From contig NZ_BPLK01000004.1 of NCBI RefSeq assembly GCF_019656215.1, positions 124,001 through 188,000 of the forward strand: a stretch of DNA of 64,000 nt. Reading direction: 5' to 3'. Each line of letters begins with the position of its first letter. Position 1 is the first letter of the stretch. Shown here in pieces: positions 39,685 through 48,729 of this stretch. Under the pieces are notes generated by a model, which was given only the letters and a program-made list of their open reading frames with translations, ran no database searches and was not told the origin of the DNA. Source of the DNA: Apilactobacillus zhangqiuensis (GTDB taxonomy: Bacteria; Bacillota; Bacilli; Lactobacillales; Lactobacillaceae). A program made the position numbers and the translations under genes.

Positions 39685-40488
39685 TTAGTCTTTGAAGTAT
39701 TTGTGTAAAAACACTGCCACTCCATCATCATCGTGGTCGACGGTAATGTCTGTGGCGATTGCCTTAATTTCATCGGAAGCATTGCCCATGGCAACACCCA
39801 CTTTGGCTGCTTCAATCATTTCGTAATCATTTTCCGCATCACCAAATGCCATCAGGTTGGAAAAATCCATGTCTAAGTGCTTTAACAAGATATTTAAACC
39901 GTAAGCCTTACTCATGTTTAATGGCAAGAATTCCATTATTTTGGGCTGAGAACGGACAATTTTATAATGGTCAGTAATTTCTGAAGGAAAATTAGCACGT
40001 GCATTATCCAAGGTCGCTATTTGTTCTGACATAATTGCCTTACTGTATGGCTTATCATCTAATTCCTTGAAACCCGTTGGAACGAATTCAAGTGGTGAGT
40101 TCAAGACTTCCTTATAGGTTGATTTCACCAAGTCGGTTAATTCATAGACCTTTTCAAAGTCCAAGATATCCAATGGTAAATCATGATTCAATGCATATTG
40201 ATGAATCAATGAAAAATCTTTTAATGTTAGCCCCTTTTGATTTAACACATGTTGATCATGATTTCTGATGACCATCCCACCATTAAAGGTAATGGTGTAA
40301 TCATTTTCTTCGGTTAATCCCAGTTGTTTTACATATGGCCAAACCGCATTGATTGGACGCCCTGTACATAGGACAACTGCAATTCCTTCTTTATGTAATT
40401 TTTTTAATTTTGAAACATTTTCATCACTAATTTTTTTAGCTGAGTTCAATAGTGTGTTGTCTAAATCCAGCGCAATCATTTTTATCAT
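39685..40488 (-). CDS. Cof-type HAD phosphatase
   Basis: 267 aa. HAD motif I DLDNTLLNS at the N-terminus, C2-type cap, and the late GDAENDYEMI metal motif. Acts on sugar phosphates or cofactor phosphates; substrate unknown. The ATG at 40488 (MIKMIALDLD) is 7 nt after AAAGGAG and is preferred over a start at 40524. Confidence 0.9.
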   Translation of the reverse strand: MIKMIALDLDNTLLNSAKKISDENVSKLKKLHKEGIAVVLCTGRPINAVWPYVKQLGLTEENDYTITFNGGMVIRNHDQHVLNQKGLTLKDFSLIHQYALNHDLPLDILDFEKVYELTDLVKSTYKEVLNSPLEFVPTGFKELDDKPYSKAIMSEQIATLDNARANFPSEITDHYKIVRSQPKIMEFLPLNMSKAYGLNILLKHLDMDFSNLMAFGDAENDYEMIEAAKVGVAMGNASDEIKAIATDITVDHDDDGVAVFLHKYFKD

Positions 40489-40510
40489 AATGTGACTCCT
40501 TTTGAGTGAA

Positions 40511-40548
40511 TAAAAAAACGACATTACAAAGTAATGCCGTCACTCTAA
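40511..40548 (-). terminator. terminator of the Spx-like gene
   Basis: Stem CGGCATTAC/GTAATGTCG with T-run leftward. Confidence 0.88.
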
Positions 40549-40552
40549 AATA

Positions 40553-40951
40553 TTAAGCTTCCAACTGTGATTCTAATTCTTTTAGTTCAGTTTCACGAAT
40601 GGAACGGGGTAAGAAACGACGAATTTCTTCCTCATTGTACCCAACTTCCAAGCGTTTGTCATCAAATACAATAGGACGTTTGATAAGGTCTGGGTACTTG
40701 ACAACTAAATCTACCAAATCTGATAGTGACAAGCTATCAAAATCGATGTTTAGCTTTTTAAAAATTTTGGATCTTGTTGAAATAATGTCTTCGCTCCCAT
40801 TTTCAGTAAGACGCAAGATTTGTTTTACTTCGTCTGCATTCAATGGGTTTGAATTGATATTTCTTTCGCGGAAAGCAATATCATGAGCCTTTAACCAAGC
40901 TCTGGCTTTACGACTGGATGCACTACTTGGTGCGACGTAAAGATTCAACAT
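40553..40951 (-). CDS. Spx-like regulator lacking the redox CxxC
   Basis: 132 aa, full Spx length. Spx binds the RNA polymerase alpha C-terminal domain and redirects transcription under disulfide stress. The N-terminus reads LYVAPSSASSRKARAWL: the usual CxxC at residues 10 and 13 is Ser-Ala-Ser-Ser. The other diagnostic residues remain, including Gly52, Arg92 (RPIVFDDKRL) and VGYNEEEIRRFLPR. So the alpha-CTD interaction may persist while the disulfide switch is lost. The protein contains no cysteine at all. Own terminator. Confidence 0.9.
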   Translation of the reverse strand: MLNLYVAPSSASSRKARAWLKAHDIAFRERNINSNPLNADEVKQILRLTENGSEDIISTRSKIFKKLNIDFDSLSLSDLVDLVVKYPDLIKRPIVFDDKRLEVGYNEEEIRRFLPRSIRETELKELESQLEA

Positions 40952-41196
40952 TTATATCACCCCTTAATCGCTTAATTTTTATAAAAACAATTATGGTCAG
41001 GTTAGTAATACTTACTAAATGTAAATACAATTAACTGTAATTATAGTAACATATTCATGAGATAAATCAATTTAAATTTTTATTAAGAAAAGGCAAATGT
41101 TAATCAAATCTTAATTTTTCATTTTTTAAAAAGTGATAGAATATACACAATAAACAAAACGAAAGAATCGTAATAATTCTATACGGGGGTGGCACG

Positions 41197-42756
41197 ATGA
41201 AAATAAACCTTTTAGAAACAAGTGATACGCACGGCTTTTTGTTTCCCACCAACTATGTGAACTTAAAGGACGATAAACCCTTCGGAGTGCTTCGTTGTGC
41301 TTCTGCAATCAAGGATCTTAAAAATAGACTAGATAACGTCGTAGCCATCGATAACGGTGATTTCTTGCAAGGTTCTGCTTTAGCATATTACATTGCCGAA
41401 ATCAAAAAGCAATCTGCACCAAAACAAATTAACGATGTCTTCAATGCCATCGATTATGATTTTGGAGTATTAGGAAATCATGAGTTTAATTATGGATTAT
41501 CATATTTAAACAACACCATAAATGAGTGTAATCGCCATTTTATTTGCGCGAACATTATCGATCAAGATGGTAACCACCCATTTGGTAACCCGTACGAAAT
41601 TAAAGATATCAATGGTGTGAAGGTTGGATTTTTGGGTCTAACCACTCAAGGCACCACTAAATGGGAAAAAAGCTCTCATTTAGCCGGCCTAACCTTTCTT
41701 TCTGCCAAGGACACCGCAGCCAAATACATCCCTGAAATGGCCAAAAAAACCGATTTAAACGTCATCGTTTATCACGGTGGAATCGAACGTGATGAAGAAG
41801 GTGTGCCTACCGAAGTATTGAACGGTGAAAATGAAACATACGACATCTTGGCTCATGTTAAGGATGTCGATGCCATCATCACCGGACATCAACACAGAAA
41901 AATCGCCGGTCACCTATTAGGTGTGCCAATCATTCAACCCGGTCATCGTGGCCAATACATCGGCCACATTGAATTAGACGTCCAACAAGATGACGAGGGT
42001 AAATACTTTGTAAAATCCAGCGAAGCCGAACTACTTCCAACCAAGAAGTACCCCGTTGATCACGAAATTGCCGATAAAATGGATGATATCCAAGAACAAA
42101 TCAATCGATGGCTAGACGAACCAATGGCTCACATTGATGGCTCCATGGACTTCGACAATGCCTTTGAAGCCCGTTTGCACAAGACTAGCTTTATTCAATT
42201 TATTCAAAATATTCAAATGCAAACTATGGGTGTTGATATTTCAGCGACCGCCCTATTTAATGACGAAGCTCACGGTTTTGAAAATCCGATTACAATGAGA
42301 AATATCATCACTAACTACGTTTACCCTAACAGTCTATCCGTACTAAAGATTACCGGTGCTGAATTAAAGGCAGCCATGGAGACTAGTGCAAAGTACTTTG
42401 ACTACCAAAACGGTAAGATTGGTGTTAACCACGATTACATCTTCCCTAAGTTAAAACATTATAACTACGATATGTATGAAGGAGTTAACTACGTAATTAA
42501 CGTCGCTAAGCCCGTTGGTCATCGCATCGAAGACCTAACGTATCATGGCAAGCCAATCGACGACGATGATGAATTAAAAATTGTTTTAAACATCTATCGT
42601 GCCGTCGGTGGTGGAAACTACCAGATGTTTTCTCAAGACAAAATTATCAAGTCTGATGATCGAATGATGAGCCAATTAATCGCTGATTACTTAAGAGAAC
42701 ACAAGACCATTAAGGCCGAAAACAATCATAACTTCAAAGTCATCTACAGACCATAA
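41197..42756 (+). CDS. 5'-nucleotidase / metallophosphatase, cytoplasmic form
   Basis: 519 aa. N-terminal calcineurin-like metallophosphatase domain with the metal motifs TSDTHG, DNGDFLQG, GNHEFNYG and GHQHR, and a C-terminal 5'-nucleotidase domain (VGGGNYQMF substrate loop). Related to UshA/YfkN but without a signal peptide, so it probably acts inside the cell on nucleotides or cyclic nucleotides. The SD is GGGGTGG before ATG 41197. Confidence 0.9.
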   Translation: MKINLLETSDTHGFLFPTNYVNLKDDKPFGVLRCASAIKDLKNRLDNVVAIDNGDFLQGSALAYYIAEIKKQSAPKQINDVFNAIDYDFGVLGNHEFNYGLSYLNNTINECNRHFICANIIDQDGNHPFGNPYEIKDINGVKVGFLGLTTQGTTKWEKSSHLAGLTFLSAKDTAAKYIPEMAKKTDLNVIVYHGGIERDEEGVPTEVLNGENETYDILAHVKDVDAIITGHQHRKIAGHLLGVPIIQPGHRGQYIGHIELDVQQDDEGKYFVKSSEAELLPTKKYPVDHEIADKMDDIQEQINRWLDEPMAHIDGSMDFDNAFEARLHKTSFIQFIQNIQMQTMGVDISATALFNDEAHGFENPITMRNIITNYVYPNSLSVLKITGAELKAAMETSAKYFDYQNGKIGVNHDYIFPKLKHYNYDMYEGVNYVINVAKPVGHRIEDLTYHGKPIDDDDELKIVLNIYRAVGGGNYQMFSQDKIIKSDDRMMSQLIADYLREHKTIKAENNHNFKVIYRP

Positions 42757-42797
42757 AAAAAGAGTTCCAAAACATCATGTTTTGGAACTCTTTTTTA
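42755..42797. terminator. bidirectional terminator
   Basis: Long perfect stem GAGTTCCAAAACAT/ATGTTTTGGAACTC between the convergent nucleotidase and rny genes. Confidence 0.94.
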
Positions 42798-42806
42798 ATA
42801 ATAGCA

Positions 42807-44399
42807 TTAAGCTTCTTTAACTGTATTATGATTGCGTTTCTTGTTCTTACCAACGTATTGAACAGCTTTAAGTTCACGAATGGTAGTAACCTTAATCTTA
42901 CCCGGATAGGTCAATTCATCTTGAATTTGATCCTTAACGTGCTTAGTTAATAACTTACTGTTATCATCATTTAACATTTCAGGATTGACGATAATTCTGA
43001 TTTCACGACCAGCTTGGATTGCATAGCTATCACGAACACCCTTGTGTTGGTTAGCAATGTTTTCAAGGTTGCGTAAACGACTAACGTATTCTTCAATCGA
43101 TTCACTTCTAGCACCTGGACGAGCACCGGAAATGGCGTCGGCAGTGGCGACTAGAATAGCAATTGGGTCGGTTGGTTCAACGTCGCCGTGGTGAGAAGCA
43201 ATTGAGTTAACAACGACTTCGTTTTCACCAAAGGCTTCGGTTAGTTTAACCCCTAGTTCAACGTGGGTTCCACCAACTTCGTGATCAATGGCCTTACCAA
43301 TATCGTGAAGTAATCCAGCGCGCTTGGCTAATTGGGTATTCAAACCTAATTCTGCAGCCAATGCACCGGTTAATTGAGCAGTTTCAATTGAGTGGTACAA
43401 AACGTTTTGACCGTAACTAGTTCTGAACTTCAATTTACCAATAATCTTCATCAAGTCAGGATGAACACGACCAACGTGTAGTGAGTGAACCACTGTTTCA
43501 CCAGTTTCACGTAGTCCAGCATTGACCTTTTGAGTAGTGGTATTAACCAGATACTCGATGTTGCTGTTGGTAAAGTGTCTAGAAATAATTAGGCTTTCAA
43601 TAGTTGTACGAGCAATTTCTCTTCTAATTGGATCGTGAGTAACAATGTGAAGTAGTAATGGATAGTCTTCATCAAAGATTAAATCAGTTCCAGTTAGCGT
43701 TTGAAGCAAGCGAATGTGTTGTTCGTCTTTACCAATTAACTTGGATTTGATGTCGCTACTTGGCAAGGAAATGTTTCTTTCAATGTGGCTTCTAGGTTCA
43801 TCCCTAGGTCCTCTTTGAATGGCTTCGATTACTAAGTCATTAGCAATCTTGTTAGCAGCAACCTTGCTTTCTGATAAGTTGTACTTAACTTCAATGTCTT
43901 TTTCACGACGAAGAGCGTTTTCGGTATGATTCAACACAGCATGACGAGCATAATTCTTATCAATGTGACTGATTGATTGTAATGTTAATTCACGTTGTTG
44001 CCAAATGTCTTCAGCTTGATGCATGACATCATCGATATCATCTTGGACCTTAGCTTGTTCATCGCTGCGTTCATTTAAATCATTAGTATATTTAGTTAGG
44101 CGGTTCTTCATTTGTTCCAAGTACTTTTCGTGTTGGTTCAAACGGTTTTCGCGGGTGACGTTCTCTTCTTTTTGAGATTCGATTTCATCATCGGCAATCT
44201 TTTGGTATTGCAAAATGTCTTCTTTATCATCAGCGATAATTTGTTTAGCCTTTATTGCTGTTTCATCAGCGCTTCTTTGTAGATGTTGAGCTGCCTTACT
44301 TTTGGCAGCATCAACTTGACCCTTGATGCGCATATCACTAACCCAAAAACCTAATAAAGCACCAGCAATTAAAAATACTAATGCGGCTAGTTCAATCAA
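42807..44399 (-). CDS. rny: ribonuclease Y
   Basis: 530 aa. Membrane-anchored endoribonuclease that initiates mRNA decay. N-terminal transmembrane helix (~3-22), long coiled coil (~25-200), KH domain (around SLPSSDIKSKLIGKDEQHIR) and HD domain (LLHDIGKAIDHE). The coiled coil is more divergent from the usual sequence than the KH-HD half. ATG with SD AGGAGG; single gene. Confidence 0.95.
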   Translation of the reverse strand: MIELAALVFLIAGALLGFWVSDMRIKGQVDAAKSKAAQHLQRSADETAIKAKQIIADDKEDILQYQKIADDEIESQKEENVTRENRLNQHEKYLEQMKNRLTKYTNDLNERSDEQAKVQDDIDDVMHQAEDIWQQRELTLQSISHIDKNYARHAVLNHTENALRREKDIEVKYNLSESKVAANKIANDLVIEAIQRGPRDEPRSHIERNISLPSSDIKSKLIGKDEQHIRLLQTLTGTDLIFDEDYPLLLHIVTHDPIRREIARTTIESLIISRHFTNSNIEYLVNTTTQKVNAGLRETGETVVHSLHVGRVHPDLMKIIGKLKFRTSYGQNVLYHSIETAQLTGALAAELGLNTQLAKRAGLLHDIGKAIDHEVGGTHVELGVKLTEAFGENEVVVNSIASHHGDVEPTDPIAILVATADAISGARPGARSESIEEYVSRLRNLENIANQHKGVRDSYAIQAGREIRIIVNPEMLNDDNSKLLTKHVKDQIQDELTYPGKIKVTTIRELKAVQYVGKNKKRNHNTVKEA

Positions 44400-44534
44400 A
44401 AAGCGTCCTCCTTTCTGATTTTTTTATTTATTTTTTTTAACGATTATTAAACGTATTGTTTGATGGTGTTATTACACACTATCTATAATAACATTTAACC
44501 CCCTATTTGATACACTGAAAGTTTTTAAAATTAT

Positions 44535-44570
44535 GAAAAAGGCGCTAGATTAAACATCTAACGCCCTTCA
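44535..44570 (-). terminator. terminator of the second alpha/beta hydrolase
   Basis: Stem GGCGTTAGAT/ATCTAGCGCC followed by T-run leftward. Confidence 0.85.
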
Positions 44571-44572
44571 TT

Positions 44573-45526
44573 TTATTTAAAATATTTGTTCAAGAATCCC
44601 CTAATTGTATCAACATACAACTTTGGATTAGTTTGATAAGAAGCCGCATGGGCCGCATTTTTCACAATTAGTAATTGTTTTGGTCCCTTGCTTGCCCTGT
44701 ATAGTGGATAAACCATTCGAGTTGGCACGAACTTATCGTTGGCACCATGGATGAATAGCATTGGACGATGGTTCTTCTTCACTTGATTTAATGATGAAGC
44801 TTCGTACATGCTGTATCCAGCTCTAATGTGGGTAATGCCACTTAGGATTGGTACCAATGGCCAACGTGGGAATGCTGGCATGTGGTAAAGTTGACCGGCT
44901 TCGTAATTGATTTCATCAGCTACACTGGTGTATCCACAATCTTCAACGAACGCTTTTACTTGATGTGGAACGTCCTTTTCACCGGATACCATCATGGTAG
45001 TAGCTCCCCCCATGCTTACACCAAACATCACAATTTCAGTCTTTGAACCTTGGTACTTGATGACTTTCTTCATCCATTTAATGTAGTCTAAACGATCTGG
45101 CCATCCGTAACCAACGTAATTACCTTCACTTTGTCCTTGTCCTCTATCATCCGGGGTTAAAACGTTATAACCCATTTGATGGAAGATATAGGCATAAGGC
45201 GCCATCTTTTCTTTATTACCCATGTATCCGTGAGCAATCACAACTGTCTTATTGGTCTTCTTGTCGGCTGGAATGTAGTTTGCCACCAGCTTTAAGTTAC
45301 CGGTCGCAGACTTTTGAGTCCAGTGGATCTTTTTGACGTTGTAATACCACTTAGTACCAGGATATAATGGTGAATTTTTCTTAACTTTGTCGTTACTCAA
45401 AAAGGTCTTGTGTGAAGGAACAACGGCAACGTTATAGAAATACATTCCCGCTCCCACAAAACCAACTACCGTTAATATGATTAATGTAATCACGATACCT
45501 AATAAGATTTTAGTTTTCTTTTTCAA
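44573..45526 (-). CDS. alpha/beta hydrolase, membrane-anchored (paralogue)
   Basis: 317 aa. Signal anchor at ~5-28; HGYMGNKEKM, nucleophile GVSMGGA, acid in HGANDKFVP, and His in NAAHAAS complete the triad. Same family as the 10666 gene (shared TPDDRGQGQSEG, GYGWPDRLDY, DCGYTSVADE blocks). The in-frame ATG at 45541 has no SD, whereas the TTG at 45526 follows GGAGAG by 7 nt and is preferred. Diverges from the XRE regulator gene. Confidence 0.85.
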   Translation of the reverse strand: MKKKTKILLGIVITLIILTVVGFVGAGMYFYNVAVVPSHKTFLSNDKVKKNSPLYPGTKWYYNVKKIHWTQKSATGNLKLVANYIPADKKTNKTVVIAHGYMGNKEKMAPYAYIFHQMGYNVLTPDDRGQGQSEGNYVGYGWPDRLDYIKWMKKVIKYQGSKTEIVMFGVSMGGATTMMVSGEKDVPHQVKAFVEDCGYTSVADEINYEAGQLYHMPAFPRWPLVPILSGITHIRAGYSMYEASSLNQVKKNHRPMLFIHGANDKFVPTRMVYPLYRASKGPKQLLIVKNAAHAASYQTNPKLYVDTIRGFLNKYFK

Positions 45527-45641
45527 GATAGTACTCTCCATTCAGCATTTAATAATTCGAGTATAGAGTTTCGATAAATAAAAAGCAACTCCCCGCCAAT
45601 TTGACGCATTTTCGGTTATAATATGCATAGAGGTGTTGTAA

Positions 45642-46073
45642 ATGTTTCCGATTCGATTAAGAGCTCTTCGTAAAGGGCAACATATCAGTATGAACCAACT
45701 TGCAAACAATCTAAACGAAAGATTTCCAGAAGATGAACACAAAAATACCCCATCACAAATTGGTAATTGGGAACGCGGGATTCGTTCACCTTCTTATGTC
45801 GAAATCAAAAAACTGGCACTGTACTTCAATGTCAGCATGGATTATTTGACAGGAAGAACTTCTGTTGAACACTTCAATCTAGGTAGCGTCTTAATGGAGA
45901 AAAACGAATTAACCTTTGGTAACCATATTTTGGATCAAGAAGACAGATACGAAGTATATCAACTTATCAACGGATATCTTCATGGCAAGGATCGTCAATA
46001 CCTAGAAGATGGTGAACAACCCGAAGCATACCAAGAAGAACTTAATTTAAATTTTGATGACTATAAAATGTAA
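45642..46073 (+). CDS. XRE-family transcriptional regulator
   Basis: 143 aa. N-terminal helix-turn-helix (residues ~3-65: RLRALRKGQHISMNQLANNL, QIGNWERG, LALYFNVSMDYLTGR). The C-terminal half is acidic with no recognised sensor domain. Divergently placed from the alpha/beta hydrolase gene, which it might control; no evidence beyond position. Ends at a bidirectional hairpin. Confidence 0.88.
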   Translation: MFPIRLRALRKGQHISMNQLANNLNERFPEDEHKNTPSQIGNWERGIRSPSYVEIKKLALYFNVSMDYLTGRTSVEHFNLGSVLMEKNELTFGNHILDQEDRYEVYQLINGYLHGKDRQYLEDGEQPEAYQEELNLNFDDYKM

Positions 46074-46105
46074 AAAAACTCCAGAATATTTCTGGAGTTT
46101 TTTTG
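46072..46105. terminator. bidirectional terminator
   Basis: Stem AAACTCCAGAA/TTCTGGAGTTT between the convergent XRE and amt genes. Confidence 0.9.
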
Positions 46106-46124
46106 TATTTAATATTTATGGTAG

Positions 46125-47453
46125 CTAATCTTTTGGTAGATTTGGATTATCTAAGTGGTTAATTTGCCCCTTAAATTCATCAGCATTGACTTCGATATCT
46201 TTACTGTGATCCTTGCCAGTTTCACCGTATGAAACCATATAATCGGCAGTTTCACCGTGTTCTACGATATCTAGACCAGCTCTTTCTTCTTCTTCAGTTA
46301 CACGCATTAGCATTACTAGTTTTAGTAGTGAAATAATAATTGCACAAGCGACAGCAACGAAGATAACTGTTACTAAAGTAGCCATGATTTGAGTTATGAA
46401 TAACTTCATACCACCACCATAGAATAGACCGTTGTCTACAACTGAGCTATTTACTGCCTTAGTAGCAAATAGACCAGTCATGATACTTCCGACCATTCCT
46501 GAAACACCATGACAGCCAAAGGCATCTAGTGTGTCATCGGCACCAATCTTAGCCTTTAATACGTTTACATAGAAATAACTTACTAGAGTAGCAACAATAC
46601 CGATTGCAAAAGCACCGGCGATGGTTACAAAACCAGCGGCTGGAGTGATACCAACAAGTCCACAAAGTGTACCAGTACAGATACCACCTAATTGTGGCTT
46701 ACCTACAAAGTGCATGTCTAATAGCATCCATACCATCATTGAAGTTGCAGCAGCAACAGTTGATGTCATGGTAGCTTGCATTGCAACATTGCTTACACCT
46801 AGAGCTGATCCGGCGTTGAAACCATACCAACCAATCCAAAGAATGGTAGTACCTAACAATACCCATGAAAGGTTGTAGTGCTTAGTTTTCTTACCGAAGT
46901 TTAATCTCTTACCTAGGTAAATTGATAATACCAACGCAGTAACCCCTGCATTAATATGTACGACAGTTCCACCAGCAAAGTCTAAAGTACCAAGCTTGGC
47001 TAAAAACCCAGTTGGTGACCATACCATATGTACCATTGGGTAGTAGATGATAATTGACCATAGGATTACAAAACATAATAGGAACTTGAAACGAATACGT
47101 CCAACGATCGCACCAACGAATAGCGCTGGAGTGATAACAGCGAACATCATTTCAAAGATTGAGTAAATGCTTACTGGAATCTTAGTTGGTGTTAACTCGT
47201 TTAAGTTAATTCCATGCATAAATGGATGTGCTAGGTTACCGATAAATCCACCTATATCACCTGAGAATGATAGGCTGTAACCAAATGCAATCCAAAGAAT
47301 AACTGCTAAACCAGTCATAATGAAAACTGACATGGTAGTGTTAACAACGTTTTTCTTTGAAACTAGGCCCCCGTAGAAGAATGCTAGACCTGGTGTCATA
47401 AACAGAACTAAAATACTTGAAATAAAAACAAATCCCGTACTTGCTAAATCCAT
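46125..47453 (-). CDS. amt: ammonium transporter
   Basis: 442 aa, 11 predicted transmembrane segments, Amt/Rh family: FFYGGLV near the start, GGTVVHINAG and GCHGVSGMVGS further on. Imports ammonium. A ~45-residue polar C-terminal tail is longer than in minimal Amt proteins. The ATG at 47453 follows AAGG by 9 nt (an adjacent TTG precedes it). No glnK (PII) partner is adjacent. Two exact GlnR boxes upstream indicate nitrogen control. Confidence 0.94.
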   Translation of the reverse strand: MDLASTGFVFISSILVLFMTPGLAFFYGGLVSKKNVVNTTMSVFIMTGLAVILWIAFGYSLSFSGDIGGFIGNLAHPFMHGINLNELTPTKIPVSIYSIFEMMFAVITPALFVGAIVGRIRFKFLLCFVILWSIIIYYPMVHMVWSPTGFLAKLGTLDFAGGTVVHINAGVTALVLSIYLGKRLNFGKKTKHYNLSWVLLGTTILWIGWYGFNAGSALGVSNVAMQATMTSTVAAATSMMVWMLLDMHFVGKPQLGGICTGTLCGLVGITPAAGFVTIAGAFAIGIVATLVSYFYVNVLKAKIGADDTLDAFGCHGVSGMVGSIMTGLFATKAVNSSVVDNGLFYGGGMKLFITQIMATLVTVIFVAVACAIIISLLKLVMLMRVTEEEERAGLDIVEHGETADYMVSYGETGKDHSKDIEVNADEFKGQINHLDNPNLPKD

Positions 47454-47479
47454 CAATATCTACCTTCATTTCCTTATAA

Positions 47480-47497
47480 TGTCATATCATGTAACAT
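47480..47497. promoter_or_regulatory. GlnR box 1
   Basis: TGTCATATCATGTAACAT fits the GlnR/TnrA consensus TGTNA-N7-TNACA exactly. It ends 27 nt upstream of the amt start. Confidence 0.8.
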
Positions 47498-47574
47498 ATT
47501 ATAGCATTAAATTTTAATAAGTACAGGGTTAGTTGTCTTTAATTTTAAATTTTCACCATTTTTACGTCACATCA

Positions 47575-47592
47575 TGTTATATGATATTACAT
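47575..47592. promoter_or_regulatory. GlnR box 2
   Basis: TGTTATATGATATTACAT also fits TGTNA-N7-TNACA exactly and lies 95 bp from box 1, nearer the divergent methyltransferase gene, which might share the control. Confidence 0.8.
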
Positions 47593-47664
47593 AAAGTGAT
47601 GCTTTTTGCATTCATATCAGTTTTCCCATAGAATAATACTTAACCAACTCAAGGGAGTTAGACA

Positions 47665-48507
47665 ATGGATAAAAAGAAATTACTTAAAAAAATGAAAAAA
47701 AATAAAAAAATCATTCATAAACCTTCATACATTGAAAGAATGAAGAAGTATTATGATTTATTCAGTGATTTTTCCGATATTAAATACCTAATCAACAACG
47801 TCTTAGAAGCTGACCGTTTGTTGCAACAAAATCAATTACCACAAGATTTACCGGTATTATTATTACCAGACGATATTCAAGACACCATCTTCGCCTATGT
47901 AAATGATAAATACCCAATGGGCGATCCTAAGGGTGATGCCGTTTGGAATCAATTCGTCGACCAATTACCAAAATTGGACCAAGATCTTCGTGAATTCCGC
48001 GACTACTTGGAAGACCAATATGGTATGTGGGCATACATTTCCGCCCCATTTACCAATGACATCGCTAAGTTCTTAAATGGTAAAAAGACGCTTGAAGTGA
48101 TGGCCGGTAATGGATACATCTCAAAAGGATTACGTGAAAATGGTGCAAATGTCATCTGTACCGATAATCTAGCATGGAAGAAAGAAAACGAAACAGGTAA
48201 GCACTTGGTAACTGATGTTGAATCACTAGATGCAATCGATGCATTCAATAAATACAAGGACGAAATCGACTACATCATCATGTGCTGGTCACCTGATGGC
48301 GTCGATATCGACTGGAAGCTATTATCAGCAATTCGTGAATCAGGTAAGAATATTCCACTAATCACCATCGGCGAAGAGTACGGTGCCACTGATTCTAAGC
48401 AATTCTGGGACAATGCCGAATTCATCGAAAATGATGACGTTAAGAATTTAAATCGTCACCACAAACCATTTGATTTAATTGAAGATCAACTATACTTAAT
48501 CAAATAA
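47665..48507 (+). CDS. SAM-dependent methyltransferase-like protein
   Basis: 280 aa. A very basic N-terminus (residues 1-20, mostly Lys) precedes a helical region; a class I SAM-binding motif appears at LEVMAGNGYIS (~143-153), followed by CTDNLAW and the MCWSPDG strand. Substrate unknown. SD GGGAG. It diverges from amt across the GlnR boxes. Ends at a strong bidirectional hairpin. Confidence 0.7.
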   Translation: MDKKKLLKKMKKNKKIIHKPSYIERMKKYYDLFSDFSDIKYLINNVLEADRLLQQNQLPQDLPVLLLPDDIQDTIFAYVNDKYPMGDPKGDAVWNQFVDQLPKLDQDLREFRDYLEDQYGMWAYISAPFTNDIAKFLNGKKTLEVMAGNGYISKGLRENGANVICTDNLAWKKENETGKHLVTDVESLDAIDAFNKYKDEIDYIIMCWSPDGVDIDWKLLSAIRESGKNIPLITIGEEYGATDSKQFWDNAEFIENDDVKNLNRHHKPFDLIEDQLYLIK

Positions 48508-48545
48508 AAAAGAGCGTAACTTCAAATGAAGTTACGCTCTTTTTG
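48505..48545. terminator. bidirectional terminator
   Basis: Perfect stem AAGAGCGTAACTTC/GAAGTTACGCTCTT with A-run and T-run. It ends the methyltransferase gene (+) and would also end a leftward small RNA from 48546-48705. Confidence 0.93.
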
Positions 48546-48705
48546 GCATCTACTAAGTAGACGGATAAGTGGTGTTCACATCACCAACATATCAGACACG
48601 CGAATTACGTCCGCATAATGTGTCCCCCTTCGAAAATATCGCTTAATCACATCTTGTGAATACAACCATAGTTGCGCGATCTCCTCGACTCATCGCAACA
48701 AGTAG
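48508..48705 (-). ncRNA. candidate structured small RNA, family not recognised
   Basis: A 180 bp gene-free stretch packed with hairpins: GTTGC/GCAAC (48671-48699), TCACA/TGTGA (48647-48659), GACAC/GTGTC with inner GCG/CGC (48595-48624), GGTG/CACC (48571-48585), TCTAC/GTAGA (48549-48561), then the terminator. An extended -10 (TGTTATACT, ~48708-48716) faces leftward. Its GC content looks higher than neighbouring spacers. It does not match my recollection of SRP RNA, tmRNA, RNase P or known riboswitches; 6S-like length only. The strand is inferred from the -10 and terminator. Confidence 0.5.
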
Positions 48706-48729
48706 TATAACACATCTGATTAGATTAGA

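Noticed and set aside
48508-48729. Possible SRP RNA, tmRNA or tRNA
   Set aside because: None of the conserved words of those RNAs is visible; kept only as an unassigned RNA candidate.
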